A stretch of DNA of 64,000 nucleotides from assembly GCF_030411955.1 (NCBI RefSeq), contig NZ_JASNRA010000012.1, positions 102,419 to 166,418 of the forward strand, written 5' to 3'. Positions 45,565 through 55,141 of the stretch are shown piece after piece. The notes beneath the pieces were generated by a model that saw nothing but the letters and a program-made list of their open reading frames with translations, searched no databases and had not been told where the DNA came from. The position numbers and the translations under genes are program-made. The first letter of the stretch is position 1, and every line of letters starts with the position of its first letter. The DNA is from Massilia sp. YIM B02443 (GTDB lineage: Bacteria; Pseudomonadota; Gammaproteobacteria; Burkholderiales; Burkholderiaceae_D).

Positions 45565-45598
45565 ATCCGGAACGTCCCATCGTTCCGGATTTTTTTTT
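45565..45598 (+). terminator. Terminator after pilin B
   Basis: Arms ATCCGGAACG (45565-45574) and CGTTCCGGAT (45581-45590) with eight or nine T. It stands just before the prepilin peptidase gene, so the machine genes are read at a lower level or from another start. Confidence 0.88.
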
Positions 45599-45612
45599 AC
45601 CCGGAGCTTTCC

Positions 45613-46185
45613 TTGTCATCTCTTCCACTCCTGCTGCTGTTCGCGCTGCTCGCCGCCGCCGTGATGCACGACGTGCGCGCGCGCCGCATTCCGAATGCGA
45701 TCGTGTTCCCGGGCGCGCTGGCCGCGCTGGCGCTGCATGCGCTGCTGCCGGCCGGGCAGGGTTTGTTCGGGGTGCCGATGGGCGGCCTCGGCGTCCTGTC
45801 CGCGCTCGGCGGCCTGGCCCTGGGCCTGGCGGTGCTGATGCCGATGTACATGCTGCGCCTGATGGGCGCCGGCGACGTCAAGCTGCTGGCGATGGTCGGC
45901 GCCTTTGTCGGCGCCGGCGACATCCTGGCGCTGGCGGTGGCGACCCTGCTGGCCGGCGGCGTGCTGGCCCTGGGCTGGGCGCTATGGCAGCGCAGCCTGC
46001 GCCAGCTGCTCGGCAATGCGCTGCAGATGGTGCTGCACAGCGGCCTGTCGGGCTTGTCCGGCGGATCGCTGCAGGTGGATGCGCCGGCCGCCGCCAGCGG
46101 ACGTTTGCCGTACGCGGTCGCGATCGCGGTCGCCACCGTCGGCTGCGTCGTGTGGCTGCGCACCTTCGGAGAGCTGCCGCTGTGA
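45613..46185 (+). CDS. cpaA: Prepilin peptidase CpaA/TadV
   Basis: A 190-residue membrane peptidase of the A24 family with the two catalytic Asp motifs: MHDVRARRIPN near residue 20 and GAGDVKLLAM near 85. About six helices. The TTG start at 45613 has GGAG six bases before it. It would cut the Flp and TadE/F prepilins. The stop overlaps the next gene's GTG. Confidence 0.9.
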   Translation: MSSLPLLLLFALLAAAVMHDVRARRIPNAIVFPGALAALALHALLPAGQGLFGVPMGGLGVLSALGGLALGLAVLMPMYMLRLMGAGDVKLLAMVGAFVGAGDILALAVATLLAGGVLALGWALWQRSLRQLLGNALQMVLHSGLSGLSGGSLQVDAPAAASGRLPYAVAIAVATVGCVVWLRTFGELPL

Positions 46186-47573
46186 ACGCACCGATCCAGG
46201 TCCTGCCGTCGGAAATGCGCGCGCCGCGCACAGTCGAAGAGACCGGCCTGCCGTTTCTGTTCCTGGCCGAGCTGCTCTCGAAAGTGCTGTTCCAGCGCGG
46301 CCAGATGCGCCTGCCGGAACTGGCCGCGCACCTGAAGCTGAGCGTCGGCGTGATCGACCCGCTGGTGGCCTTCCTGCGCACCGAGAAGCTGTGCGAAGTG
46401 GCGCGCGTCGGCGCCAGCGGCACCGACGCCGACCTGTCGTACGTGCTGACCGAGGCCGGCCGCGCGCGCGCCGGCGCCGCCGTGGGCCGCAACGCCTATG
46501 CCGGCGCGGCGCCGGTGACCCTGGCCGCCTACACCGCGCAGGTGGCGGCGCAGAGCGTGGCCGAGGTGCACGTCACGCGCGCCGCCATGAACGCCACCTT
46601 CGACGGCGTGGTGGTCAACCAGCACGTGCTGGCGCAGCTGGGCGCGGCGATGAACTCGGGCCGCGCGCTGTTCCTGCACGGCCTGGCCGGCAGCGGCAAG
46701 ACCTACCTGGCCGAACGCCTGCGCGACCTGCTGCACGGGACTATCTCTGTGCCGCACGCGCTGATGGTCGACGGCGAAGTGATTCCCTTCTTCGACAGCG
46801 TGCAGCACGTGGTCGAAGGCGAGTGCGAGGCGCGTGCGGGCGCCGTCGGCGGCCTGGATCGCGGCGCGGCGCCGGACGCGCGCTGGGTGCGCTGCGTGCG
46901 CCGTCCGGCGGCGCTGGCCGGCGGCGAACTCACGCTCGACATGCTCGACCTGCGCTTCGACCCGCACACCCGCCTGTACCAGGCGCCGCCGCACCTGAAG
47001 TCGAACGGCGGCATCTTCATCATCGACGACCTGGGGCGCCAGCGCTGCACCCCGGAAGCGCTGATGAACCGATGGATCGTGCCGATGGACCGCAACGTCG
47101 ACTACCTGACGCTGCACACCGGCCACACCTTCCAGGTGCCGTTCGACGTGATCGTGACGTTCTCGTCGAACTTCGTGCCGCAGCGCCTGTCGGACGGCGC
47201 CTTCCTGCGCCGCCTGGGCTACAAGATCGAGGTGCCGCCGGCCAGCACCACGGAATACGCGCAGCTGTTCCAGCAGGCATGCGCGCGGATCGGCGTGACG
47301 GTCGAGGACGGGATGTTCGCGCAGATGTTCGATTACCTGCTCGAACGCCACCGCCGCCACGGCGTGCCGCTGCTGGCCTGCTACCCGCGCGACCTGGTGC
47401 GCCAGCTGCGCGACCTGGCGCGCTTCGAGGAGCGCGCGCCGGCCCTGAACCAGCATACGCTGGATTGGGCCTGGGACAACTATTTCGCGGCCGGCGTCCC
47501 GGGCCGCGCCGCCGACATGGAACGCCGCGAGCGCGGCACCCTGGTGAAAGACTGGAGAAAGAAAGATGCGTAA
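46182..47573 (+). CDS. AAA+ ATPase with winged-helix N-terminus in the Tad locus
   Basis: A 463-residue soluble protein. Residues about 20-95 look like a winged helix (MRLPELAAHLKLSVGVIDPLVAFLR...YVLTEAGR). An AAA core begins with Walker A HGLAGSGKTYLAE near residue 168, and Walker B is GGIFIIDDLGRQ. It is not the secretion ATPase CpaF, which is present separately. It begins at a GTG overlapping cpaA and overlaps cpaB at its end, so it is an integral member of the operon. Role unknown; an assembly or regulatory ATPase are options. Confidence 0.82.
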   Translation: MNAPIQVLPSEMRAPRTVEETGLPFLFLAELLSKVLFQRGQMRLPELAAHLKLSVGVIDPLVAFLRTEKLCEVARVGASGTDADLSYVLTEAGRARAGAAVGRNAYAGAAPVTLAAYTAQVAAQSVAEVHVTRAAMNATFDGVVVNQHVLAQLGAAMNSGRALFLHGLAGSGKTYLAERLRDLLHGTISVPHALMVDGEVIPFFDSVQHVVEGECEARAGAVGGLDRGAAPDARWVRCVRRPAALAGGELTLDMLDLRFDPHTRLYQAPPHLKSNGGIFIIDDLGRQRCTPEALMNRWIVPMDRNVDYLTLHTGHTFQVPFDVIVTFSSNFVPQRLSDGAFLRRLGYKIEVPPASTTEYAQLFQQACARIGVTVEDGMFAQMFDYLLERHRRHGVPLLACYPRDLVRQLRDLARFEERAPALNQHTLDWAWDNYFAAGVPGRAADMERRERGTLVKDWRKKDA

Positions 47574-48411
47574 TTCGAGGGCATTCGTGATCATCGGCGT
47601 GGCGCTGGTGCTGGCGCTGGGCGCCGTGGTGCTGGCCGCGAAGTGGATGGGCGAGCAGGGCGCCGCCGGCGCCCACGTGGTGGTGGCCGCCGCCGACATC
47701 GGCCAGGGCTCGCGCCTGGCCACGGCCAGCGTGCAGCTGGCCGAATGGCCGGCGGGCGCCATGCCGCCGGGCGCAATCCTTGACCCCAAGCTGCTCGAAG
47801 GCCGGGTGGCGCGCACCGACATCGCACGCGGCGAACCGGTGCTGGAATCGAAGCTGGCCCCGGCGGGCACGCTGGGCGGCCTGTCGGCGGTGGTCTCGGC
47901 CGGCAAGCGCGCCATGACGGTGCGCGTCAACGACGTGGTCGGCGTGGCCGGCTTCGCGCTGCCGGGCAACTACGTCGACATCCTGGTCAACCTGAACCAG
48001 CCCTCCACGGACTTCAACCAGCGCGACACCTCGATCTCGAAGATCGTGCTGGAGCGGATCCTGGTGCTGGCCGTGGCCCAGGACTCGGTGGTCGACGACA
48101 CCAAGCCGCGCGTGGTGAATGCCGTGACGCTGGAACTGGCGCCGGACCAGGTCGAGAAGCTCGACCTGGCGCGCTCGATCGGCTCGCTGTCGCTGGTGCT
48201 GCGCAACCAGGTCGACCCGCAGCCGGCGAATACCGGCGGCGCCACCCGCGAGTCGGTGCTCGGTCTGCCGCCGGCGAAGGCCGCTGCGGCGCCCATGGCC
48301 GCCGCAGCGCCTGCGCCGGCTCCCGCCCCGGCGCGCGCCGAACGTCCGGCCCCAGCCCGACAGGCCGACGGCGTGATGGTTATCCGCGGCCTGGGCGCCG
48401 CTTCGCAATGA
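47566..48411 (+). CDS. cpaB: Flp pilus assembly protein CpaB/RcpC
   Basis: A 281-residue protein with one N-terminal membrane helix (AFVIIGVALVLALGAVVLAA). A SAF domain follows (VVVAAADIGQGSRLATASVQLAEWP...ARTDIARGEPVLESKL) and then the RcpC-type beta domain (AMTVRVNDVVGVAGFALPGNYVDILVNL). Ala/Pro-rich tail. Periplasmic partner of the secretin. Confidence 0.92.
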   Translation: MRNSRAFVIIGVALVLALGAVVLAAKWMGEQGAAGAHVVVAAADIGQGSRLATASVQLAEWPAGAMPPGAILDPKLLEGRVARTDIARGEPVLESKLAPAGTLGGLSAVVSAGKRAMTVRVNDVVGVAGFALPGNYVDILVNLNQPSTDFNQRDTSISKIVLERILVLAVAQDSVVDDTKPRVVNAVTLELAPDQVEKLDLARSIGSLSLVLRNQVDPQPANTGGATRESVLGLPPAKAAAAPMAAAAPAPAPAPARAERPAPARQADGVMVIRGLGAASQ

Positions 48412-49946
48412 TGCACGCAATGATCCGAATGAAGAACGTCATGACTCCTGCTTTCAACAAGACCCTGCTGGCCTGCGGGCTGGCCCTGGCGATGGACGCC
48501 AGCTTTGCCGCCGGCGCCAAGACACCCGCAGCGGCGCCGGTTGCCGCCCCGGTGCAGTCGGGCGACTGCATCGACCTGCACGCCGCCAGCGGCCAGCGCA
48601 TCGCCCTGGTGCGCGGCAAGTCCCAGATCAAGCGCTTCTGCACCCCGGCCGCGCAAGTGACCGTCGGCGCGCCGGAAGTGGCCGACGTGGTGGTGCCAAG
48701 CGCCAGCGAAGTGGTGATCGTGCCGCGCAGCGTCGGCAGCACCAACCTGATCGTCTCCGGCAGGGACAAGCGCTCGACCGTGATCGATATCGAGGTCGGC
48801 ATCGACACCGGCGCCTTGCGCGCCCAGTTCGACGCGCTGTTCCCGCAGGAGAAAGAGATCCGCATCGGCAACAGCGGCAACACGCTGATCCTGTCCGGCA
48901 CCGTGAGCGACAGCATGGTGGCAAGCCAGCTGGTGGAACTGGCGAATGCCTTCAACGAAGGTTCGCTGCTGGTCTCGGGCGCCGGCGACGCCGGCAATGC
49001 CGCGGCGGCCGGCGCCGCCGGCAGCGGCGCGGCGACTGCGCCAACCAAGGCCAGCGCGCCCGACGTCAAGGCCCCGACCAGCAAGGTAATCAACATGCTG
49101 AGCGTGGCCGCGCCGCAGCAGGTCATGCTGGAGGTAAAGATCGCCGAAGTGTCGAAGTCGCTGGTCGACCAGCTCGGCGCCCAGGCCGGCTACTCGAAGA
49201 GCAACGGCAGCTGGACCTACGGCATCCTGTCCAACCTGCTCAGTGGGGGCGCCGGCCGCCTGAATGCGATCGGCGACGGCGCCAAACGCTTGACCATCGA
49301 CGGCGAGAACCGCGACGGCCTGGTCAAGATCCTGGCCGAGCCGAACGTGATGGCGATCAGCGGCCAGGAAGCCAGCTTCCTCGCCGGCGGCAAGATCTTT
49401 ATCCCGGTGGCGCAGAACAACGCCAGCGGCACCAACAACATCACGCTCGAAGAGAAAGAGTACGGCGTGGCGGTTCGCTTCACCCCGACCGTGCTGGGCG
49501 GCGGCCGCATCAACCTGCGCGTGGCGCCGGAAGTGTCGGAGCTGAACCGCGACGGCATCGGCGTGAGCCTGAACGGCTCGTCGACCGCCAGCGCGATCCT
49601 GCCGGCGTTCACCACCCGCCGCGCGTCGACCACGGTGCAGCTGCAGGACGGCCAGAGCTTCGCCATCGGTGGCCTGATCCGTAACAACGTGACCAGCAAC
49701 ATCCGCCGCTACCCGTTCCTGGGCGAAGTGCCGGTGCTGGGGTCGCTGTTCCGCAGCAGCGACTTCCAGAACGACCGCAGCGAGCTGGTGTTCATCGTCA
49801 CGCCGCACCTGGTCAAGCCGATGGAAGCGGTGCCGGCGCTGCCGACCGACGCCTATGTGCAGCCGACCCGCGCCGAATTCCTGCTCGGCGGACAACACGA
49901 AGGCGCGCCGAAGAACAACCCGAGCGCCGCAAAGGACAAGCCATGA
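48408..49946 (+). CDS. cpaC: Tad secretin CpaC/RcpA
   Basis: A 512-residue outer-membrane secretin. It has a signal peptide (LLACGLALAMDASFA), an N-terminal pilus/BON domain (VTVGAPEVADVVVPSASEVVIVP) and a secretin domain ending GEVPVLGSLFRS..F..DRSELVFIVTPHLV. It forms the pore through which the Flp pilus passes. The first ATG overlaps the cpaB stop (ATGA), but several in-frame ATGs follow and the true start is uncertain. Confidence 0.92.
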   Translation: MMHAMIRMKNVMTPAFNKTLLACGLALAMDASFAAGAKTPAAAPVAAPVQSGDCIDLHAASGQRIALVRGKSQIKRFCTPAAQVTVGAPEVADVVVPSASEVVIVPRSVGSTNLIVSGRDKRSTVIDIEVGIDTGALRAQFDALFPQEKEIRIGNSGNTLILSGTVSDSMVASQLVELANAFNEGSLLVSGAGDAGNAAAAGAAGSGAATAPTKASAPDVKAPTSKVINMLSVAAPQQVMLEVKIAEVSKSLVDQLGAQAGYSKSNGSWTYGILSNLLSGGAGRLNAIGDGAKRLTIDGENRDGLVKILAEPNVMAISGQEASFLAGGKIFIPVAQNNASGTNNITLEEKEYGVAVRFTPTVLGGGRINLRVAPEVSELNRDGIGVSLNGSSTASAILPAFTTRRASTTVQLQDGQSFAIGGLIRNNVTSNIRRYPFLGEVPVLGSLFRSSDFQNDRSELVFIVTPHLVKPMEAVPALPTDAYVQPTRAEFLLGGQHEGAPKNNPSAAKDKP

Positions 49947-50191
49947 TGAACCACTTCCGACTGACCGCGCTGCTCGCCTGCCTGCTCGCCGCCGGCGGCT
50001 GCGCCACCGACGGCCCGACGACCAACGGCGCCAGCGTGCGCACCATGGTCGCGCGCCAGATCGCCGACCCGCAGCCGCAGCGCGCGCCGGCCACTATCGA
50101 CGGCGCCGCCGCCGTCGACATCGTCAAAAACTACCACGGCTCGTACGCCAACCCGCAGCCCCAGGTGGCCGGTTCGGCGTTCGGCCACTAA
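49943..50191 (+). CDS. Small Tad-locus lipoprotein
   Basis: An 82-residue lipoprotein: lipobox LAAGGC at about residue 20, then a short polar tail. It overlaps the secretin stop by four bases and sits where cpaD occurs in other Tad loci, but it is much shorter than CpaD. It may act as a pilotin for the secretin; that is inference. Confidence 0.78.
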   Translation: MMNHFRLTALLACLLAAGGCATDGPTTNGASVRTMVARQIADPQPQRAPATIDGAAAVDIVKNYHGSYANPQPQVAGSAFGH

Positions 50192-50211
50192 ACGAGCATC
50201 GAGAGCTACCC

Positions 50212-51411
50212 GTGAAGATCGCAGTCCTTTCGCGCGACGAGCGCCACCTGATCGAACTGGCGCGCCAGCTGCGCAACCGCCCTGGCCTTGATGAAGTCGA
50301 CATGATCGCCGGCTCGCCGGCGCGCCTGGCCACCATGTCCGACGAGGCCGTGCCCGACGTCCTGATCGTCGACCAGCCGCGCGCCGACGAGGGTGAACTC
50401 GACCAGCTCGAGAGCATCGGCCAGCTGTTCCCGCGCATGGGCTTCATCGTCCTGACCGGGGACCTGTCGCAGGACTTCCTGCTGCGCGCGATGCGCGCTG
50501 GCGTGCGCGAAGTGCTGCCGGCTGCTCCCGGCATCGCGGCACTGGGCCAGGCGCTGGACCGCGCCGCAGAAAAGATGGGCAGCCACGGCGCCGCGCAAGG
50601 CAAGGTGCTGGCCTTCATCTCGTGCAAGGGCGGCAGCGGTTCGACCTTCCTGGCCACCAACCTGGCGTATGCCTTGTCGAGCGGCGGCAGCAAGCGCGTG
50701 GCGCTGATCGACATGAACCTGCAGTTCGGCGACGCTTCGCTGTTCGTCTCGGACAACAAGCCGCTGGCGACCCTGTCCGACGTGGCCACCCAGATCCACC
50801 GCCTCGATCCGTCGTTCCTGGCCTCGAGCATGGTCAGCGTCACGCCCAACTTCAGCGTGCTGGCCGCACCGTCCGATCCGGCCCACGCCAGCGACGTCAA
50901 GCCCGAACACGTCGACGCGATCCTGAAGCTGGCGCGCCGCCAGTACGACTTCGTGGTGCTGGACGTCGGCCGCAGCCTGGACCCGGTCAGCATCCGCGCC
51001 CTCGACCACGCCGACACCATCTACCCGGTGCTGCAGATGACGCTGCCGTACATCCGCGACGGCAAGCGCCTGTTGACCGTGTTCCGCAACCTGGACTACG
51101 GCCGCGACAAGGTGGAACTGGTCATCAACCGTTACGACAAGAACGGCGACATCAAGCTCAAGGACCTGGAAGAAGCGTTCGACACCGCGATCCAGGTCAC
51201 CATGCCGAACAACTACGATGCGGCGGCCAAGTCGGTCAACCAGGGCGTGCCGGTCACGCGCCTGGCGCCCGAAGCGCCGCTGAGCGCCGCGCTGATGGAG
51301 ATGGCGCGCCAGCTCACGGGCGAAGCCGCGCCGGTCGAGGCCGAAGGCCTGATGGCGCGCATGTTCAAACGCCGCGTCGGCCCCGCTGACCGTAGAAAGG
51401 CCGCACGATGA
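50212..51411 (+). CDS. cpaE: Tad localisation ATPase CpaE/TadZ
   Basis: A 399-residue protein: a receiver-like N-terminal domain (residues 1-120) and a ParA/MinD-type ATPase with a deviant Walker A ([15 protein letters not shown], the final Lys/Thr motif being GST). [13 protein letters not shown] and [11 protein letters not shown] follow. TadZ positions the pilus machine in the cell. GTG start at 50212. Confidence 0.92.
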   Translation: MKIAVLSRDERHLIELARQLRNRPGLDEVDMIAGSPARLATMSDEAVPDVLIVDQPRADEGELDQLESIGQLFPRMGFIVLTGDLSQDFLLRAMRAGVREVLPAAPGIAALGQALDRAAEKMGSHGAAQGKVLAFISCKGGSGSTFLATNLAYALSSGGSKRVALIDMNLQFGDASLFVSDNKPLATLSDVATQIHRLDPSFLASSMVSVTPNFSVLAAPSDPAHASDVKPEHVDAILKLARRQYDFVVLDVGRSLDPVSIRALDHADTIYPVLQMTLPYIRDGKRLLTVFRNLDYGRDKVELVINRYDKNGDIKLKDLEEAFDTAIQVTMPNNYDAAAKSVNQGVPVTRLAPEAPLSAALMEMARQLTGEAAPVEAEGLMARMFKRRVGPADRRKAAR

Positions 51412-52757
51412 ATACCTCTGCAATTTCGCTGCGCGAGCGTCTCGGCAGCGCCACCGCCACGCCGCGCCCGGTGGCCCAGCGCGGACCGATCGACAATCGG
51501 GCTTACCACCAACTGAAGGCCCGCATCCACGAGGCGCTGCTCGACCGCGTCGATCTGGAAAGCATGCAGCGATTGAGTAGCGACCAGGTGCGCCAGGAAT
51601 TGCGCCTGCTGGTCGAGCGCCTGCTCGAAGAAGAGATGGTGGTCATCAACGACGCCGAGCGCAAGACCCTGACGCGCGACATCCAGAACGAGATGCTCGG
51701 CTTCGGCCCGCTCGAGCCGCTGCTGGAAGACCCGACGGTGTCGGACATCCTGGTCAACACCCACAAGCAGGTCTACGTCGAACGGCGCGGCAAACTGGAA
51801 CTCACCGACGTCACCTTCAACGACGACGCCCACCTGATGAAGATCATCGACAAGATCGTCTCGCGCGTGGGCCGCCGCATCGACGAATCGAGCCCGATGG
51901 TCGACGCGCGCCTGCCGGACGGCTCGCGCGTGAACGCCATCATCCCGCCGCTGGCGATCGACGGCCCGGTGATGTCGATCCGCCGGTTCTCGGCCGACCC
52001 GCTGCGCCTGGCCGACCTGGTCGCCTACGGCAGCATGACCGCCGACATGGCCGAAGTGCTGCAGGGCCTGGGCAAGGCCAAGGTGAACATCGTGATCTCG
52101 GGCGGCACCGGCAGCGGCAAGACCACCATGCTGAACGTGATCTCGGGCTTCATCAACCACAGCGAGCGGATCGTCACCGTGGAGGACGCGGCCGAGCTGC
52201 AGCTGCAGCAGCCGCACGTGGTGCGCCTCGAGACCCGTCCGGCCAACATCGAGGGCCGCGGCGAAGTCAACCAGCGCGCGCTGGTGAAGAACGCGCTGCG
52301 GATGCGTCCCGACCGCATCATCCTGGGCGAAGTGCGCGGCGAGGAAGCGATGGACATGCTGGGCGCGATGAACACCGGCCACGAAGGCTCGATGGCGACC
52401 ATCCACGCGAATACCCCGCGCGACGCGCTGACGCGCCTGGAAAACATGATCAGCATGGCGGCGCCGAACCTGCCGCCGAAAGCCATGCGCCAGCAGATCG
52501 CCTCCGCCGTCGGCGTTGTCGTTCAGGTGTCGCGCCTGACCGACGGCAAGCGCAAGGTGCTGTCGATCTCCGAGATCACCGGCATGGAAGGGGAGGTGAT
52601 CACGATGCAGGAGATCTTCACCTTCAGGCAGACCGGGGTGCTGGACGACGGCACCGTGCAGGGACAGTCGGTGGCGACCGGCGTGCGTCCGCGCTTCGCC
52701 GAACGCCTGCGCACCTTCGGCGTGAACCTGGCGCCGCACATCTTCGAGCCGCGCTGA
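51408..52757 (+). CDS. cpaF: Tad secretion ATPase CpaF/TadA
   Basis: A 449-residue hexameric motor. Walker [13 protein letters not shown], the His/Asp boxes around [13 protein letters not shown], Walker [15 protein letters not shown] and the GSMATIHAN segment mark the TadA/CpaF group of type II/IV secretion ATPases. It powers pilus extension and, in some systems, retraction. Its ATG overlaps the cpaE stop. Confidence 0.95.
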   Translation: MNTSAISLRERLGSATATPRPVAQRGPIDNRAYHQLKARIHEALLDRVDLESMQRLSSDQVRQELRLLVERLLEEEMVVINDAERKTLTRDIQNEMLGFGPLEPLLEDPTVSDILVNTHKQVYVERRGKLELTDVTFNDDAHLMKIIDKIVSRVGRRIDESSPMVDARLPDGSRVNAIIPPLAIDGPVMSIRRFSADPLRLADLVAYGSMTADMAEVLQGLGKAKVNIVISGGTGSGKTTMLNVISGFINHSERIVTVEDAAELQLQQPHVVRLETRPANIEGRGEVNQRALVKNALRMRPDRIILGEVRGEEAMDMLGAMNTGHEGSMATIHANTPRDALTRLENMISMAAPNLPPKAMRQQIASAVGVVVQVSRLTDGKRKVLSISEITGMEGEVITMQEIFTFRQTGVLDDGTVQGQSVATGVRPRFAERLRTFGVNLAPHIFEPR

Positions 52758-52782
52758 TTGCGCTGATTTCCTTCAAAGAGCC

Positions 52783-53757
52783 ATGAACACCACCTTCATC
52801 CTGTTCATCGTCGTCCTGTTCGCCGCCGTCATGCTGCTGGTGTGGGGCGTGTACGTCGGCTGGCAGGCGCACCGCGACCCGGAAGGCGAGCGCATTGCGC
52901 GCCGCCTGCGCAACGTGATCGGCGTCGAGGCGCGCGAGCTGGACGTCACCATCGTCAAGGAACGGCGCCTGAGCGACAGCCCGGAGCTGGACGCGCTGCT
53001 GCGCCGCCTGCCTCTTACCCGGCGCCTGGACCGCATGCTGCAGCAGGCCGGCGCCCATTACCTGGTGTCGCGCCTGGTGGCGCTGTGCGCCGGCTGCCTG
53101 GCGCCGGGCCTGGCGCTGGCGCTGTGGCTGCGCTTGCCCGGCTGGGCCGTGCCGCTGGCGGCGCTGGCGAGCGCCGGCCTGCCGCTGCTGCAACTGGCGC
53201 GGGCGCGCCAGGCGCGCCTGGTCCGCTTCGAGCGCCAGCTGCCGGAAGCGCTGGACATGATGATCCGCGCGATGCGCGCCGGCCACGCCTTTCCGACCGC
53301 GCTGAAACTGGTGGCCGAGGAAGTGACGGCGCCGCTGGGCGAGGAATTCAAGATCGCCTTCGATGAGGTGAACTTCGGGGTGTCGATGGGCGACGCCCTG
53401 AACAACCTGGCGCAGCGCGTGCCGAGCATAGACCTGCAGTACTTCGTGGTGGCGGTGCTGATCCAGCGCGAAAGCGGGGGCAACCTGACCGAGCTGCTCG
53501 GGTCGATCAGCGCCATCATCCGCGACCGCCACAAGCTGGCCGGCCAGGTGCGGGTACTGTCGGCCGAGGGCCGCATCTCGGCCTGGGTGCTGTGCCTGCT
53601 GCCGTTCGGCGCCGGCGGCATGATGTACATGGCCAATCCCGGCACCATGGCGGTGCTGGTCAACGATCCGGTCGGGCGCCAGATGAGCGGCGCGGCGATC
53701 CTGATGATGATCTTCGGGGTGCTGGCGATCCGCAAGATCGTGCGCATCCGCATGTAA
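52783..53757 (+). CDS. tadB: Tad inner-membrane platform protein TadB
   Basis: A 324-residue protein with an N-terminal helix, two mid-protein helices (about 95-135) and two near the C-terminus. The T2SSF domain contains LPEALDMMIRAMRAGHAFPTAL and LIQRESGGNLTELL. Pairs with TadC as the platform for the motor. Confidence 0.92.
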   Translation: MNTTFILFIVVLFAAVMLLVWGVYVGWQAHRDPEGERIARRLRNVIGVEARELDVTIVKERRLSDSPELDALLRRLPLTRRLDRMLQQAGAHYLVSRLVALCAGCLAPGLALALWLRLPGWAVPLAALASAGLPLLQLARARQARLVRFERQLPEALDMMIRAMRAGHAFPTALKLVAEEVTAPLGEEFKIAFDEVNFGVSMGDALNNLAQRVPSIDLQYFVVAVLIQRESGGNLTELLGSISAIIRDRHKLAGQVRVLSAEGRISAWVLCLLPFGAGGMMYMANPGTMAVLVNDPVGRQMSGAAILMMIFGVLAIRKIVRIRM

Positions 53758-53777
53758 GCCTTGAACCTTACTCTGCA

Positions 53778-54710
53778 ATGAACAACGTACAATTTCTGAT
53801 CCTGGCCGTGCTGTTCCTGGCGATCTTTGGCGGCGTGGCGCTGGCCATGCTGCTGATCACGCGCGATCCGGTCAAGGAGCGCCTGCTGGCGCTCGACGAC
53901 CGCGACGGCGCCGCGCGCCTGCCCGAGCGCAACTGGCGCGAGCGCCTGGCGCGCCTGGCCGAGCCGCTGGCCAGGTTGTCGGTCCCGACCGAAGGCTGGG
54001 AAGCTTCGCCGATCCGCCTGCGCTTCATCAACGCGGGCTGGCGCGCAGCGTCGACCCCGGGCATGTTCTACGCCGGCAAGACCGCGCTGACGATCGGCCT
54101 GCCGCTGGTGGTGTGGTTGCTGCTGCGCCACGACGGCAGCCGCGCCACGAGCGTGACCTTCCTGTACCTGATCGCGGCCGCCGCGGCCGGCTATTACGTG
54201 CCGGACATCATCCTCAAGCGCAAGATCAGCCTGCGCCAGCGCGAGATCTTCGAAAGCTTCCCGGACGCGCTGGACCTGATGACGGTGTGCGTCGAGGCCG
54301 GGCTGGCGATGGATGCGGCGCTGGCGCGCGTCGGCGCCGAGATCGGCCTGAAAAGCCCGGTGCTGGCGGAAGAGCTGCAACTGGTGACGCTCGAGCTGCG
54401 CGCTGGCAGCGCCAAGGAAAAAGCGCTGCGCAACCTGGCGCTGCGCACCGGGGTCGAGGACGTCGACAACCTGGCCAAGATGCTGATCCAGGCCGACCGC
54501 TTCGGTACCAGCGTCGGCACCGCGCTGCGGGTGCAGTCGGAGCAGTTGCGTACGCGGCGGCGCCAGTTGATCGAGGAGAACGCGGGGAAGATCGCGACCA
54601 AGCTGTTGTTTCCGCTGATTTTTTGTATTTTCCCGGCGTTGCTGGTGGTCCTGTTGGGGCCGGCGGTGTTGCAGATCATGCGGTCGTTGGGGTCGGTCTC
54701 GGTGGGGTAG
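53778..54710 (+). CDS. tadC: Tad inner-membrane platform protein TadC
   Basis: A 310-residue T2SSF protein: ESFPDALDLMTVCVEAGLAMDAAL and LIQADRFGTSVGTALR are the conserved parts, with four helices. Last machine gene of the operon; no tadD homologue follows. Start at the ATG at 53778. Confidence 0.92.
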   Translation: MNNVQFLILAVLFLAIFGGVALAMLLITRDPVKERLLALDDRDGAARLPERNWRERLARLAEPLARLSVPTEGWEASPIRLRFINAGWRAASTPGMFYAGKTALTIGLPLVVWLLLRHDGSRATSVTFLYLIAAAAAGYYVPDIILKRKISLRQREIFESFPDALDLMTVCVEAGLAMDAALARVGAEIGLKSPVLAEELQLVTLELRAGSAKEKALRNLALRTGVEDVDNLAKMLIQADRFGTSVGTALRVQSEQLRTRRRQLIEENAGKIATKLLFPLIFCIFPALLVVLLGPAVLQIMRSLGSVSVG

Positions 54711-54843
54711 AAGGGATGCGCACCACGCTTTGCATAAGATAGTTGTTTTGTGAATGGCGACTATCATGGATCGCAATTTGATTTCTATCTCTATCGGCGC
54801 ATACTGTCGTCATTACAGCGCACATACCGAAAGAGAGAACATC

Positions 54844-55056
54844 ATGTCCACCCTGTCCATGCACCCATCTGCCGCCGTTCAATTTTCCGTCATGGCCACC
54901 TCGGTCAGCCGCTTCGTGCGCCGCCTGTTCCAGGCAGCGCCGGCGACCCCGGCAGGCAGCGCCGACGTCTGGACCCTGTACCGCATGACGCGCGGCGCCG
55001 ACGCCGTGTCGCCGGCAGTGGCCGAGCGCCTGGCCCGGCACGCGCAGGCCAAGTAA
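54844..55056 (+). CDS. Small hypothetical protein
   Basis: A 70-residue ORF, not recognised. It has a central SVSRFVRRLFQAAPATPAGSADVWTLYRMTRGADAV, hence basic and partly amphipathic, and no signal peptide. AAGAGAGAA lies before the ATG at 54844 and a strong terminator follows at 55105-55138, both in favour of a real gene. It is separated from tadC by 133 bases. Confidence 0.55.
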   Translation: MSTLSMHPSAAVQFSVMATSVSRFVRRLFQAAPATPAGSADVWTLYRMTRGADAVSPAVAERLARHAQAK

Positions 55057-55104
55057 TCGCCAACAGCCAACAGCCGTCATCGGCCGAGGTAATTCGGCGA
55101 AGAT

Positions 55105-55141
55105 AAACCAAGGCAGGCCACGTGGCCTGCCTTGGTTTTTT
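55105..55141. terminator. Bidirectional terminator, perfect 34-base palindrome
   Basis: Bases 55105-55121 are exactly mirrored by 55122-55138 (centre GGCCAC/GTGGCC), with A before and T after. It ends the small plus-strand gene and the AI-2E-family gene, which converge here. Confidence 0.88.

Larger units (their letters stand above)
45025..45598 (+). repeat. Pilin cassette B of the tandem duplication
   Basis: Second copy of array, leader, miniprotein, flp and terminator. About 140 bases of unrelated sequence separate it from cassette A. Confidence 0.85.
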
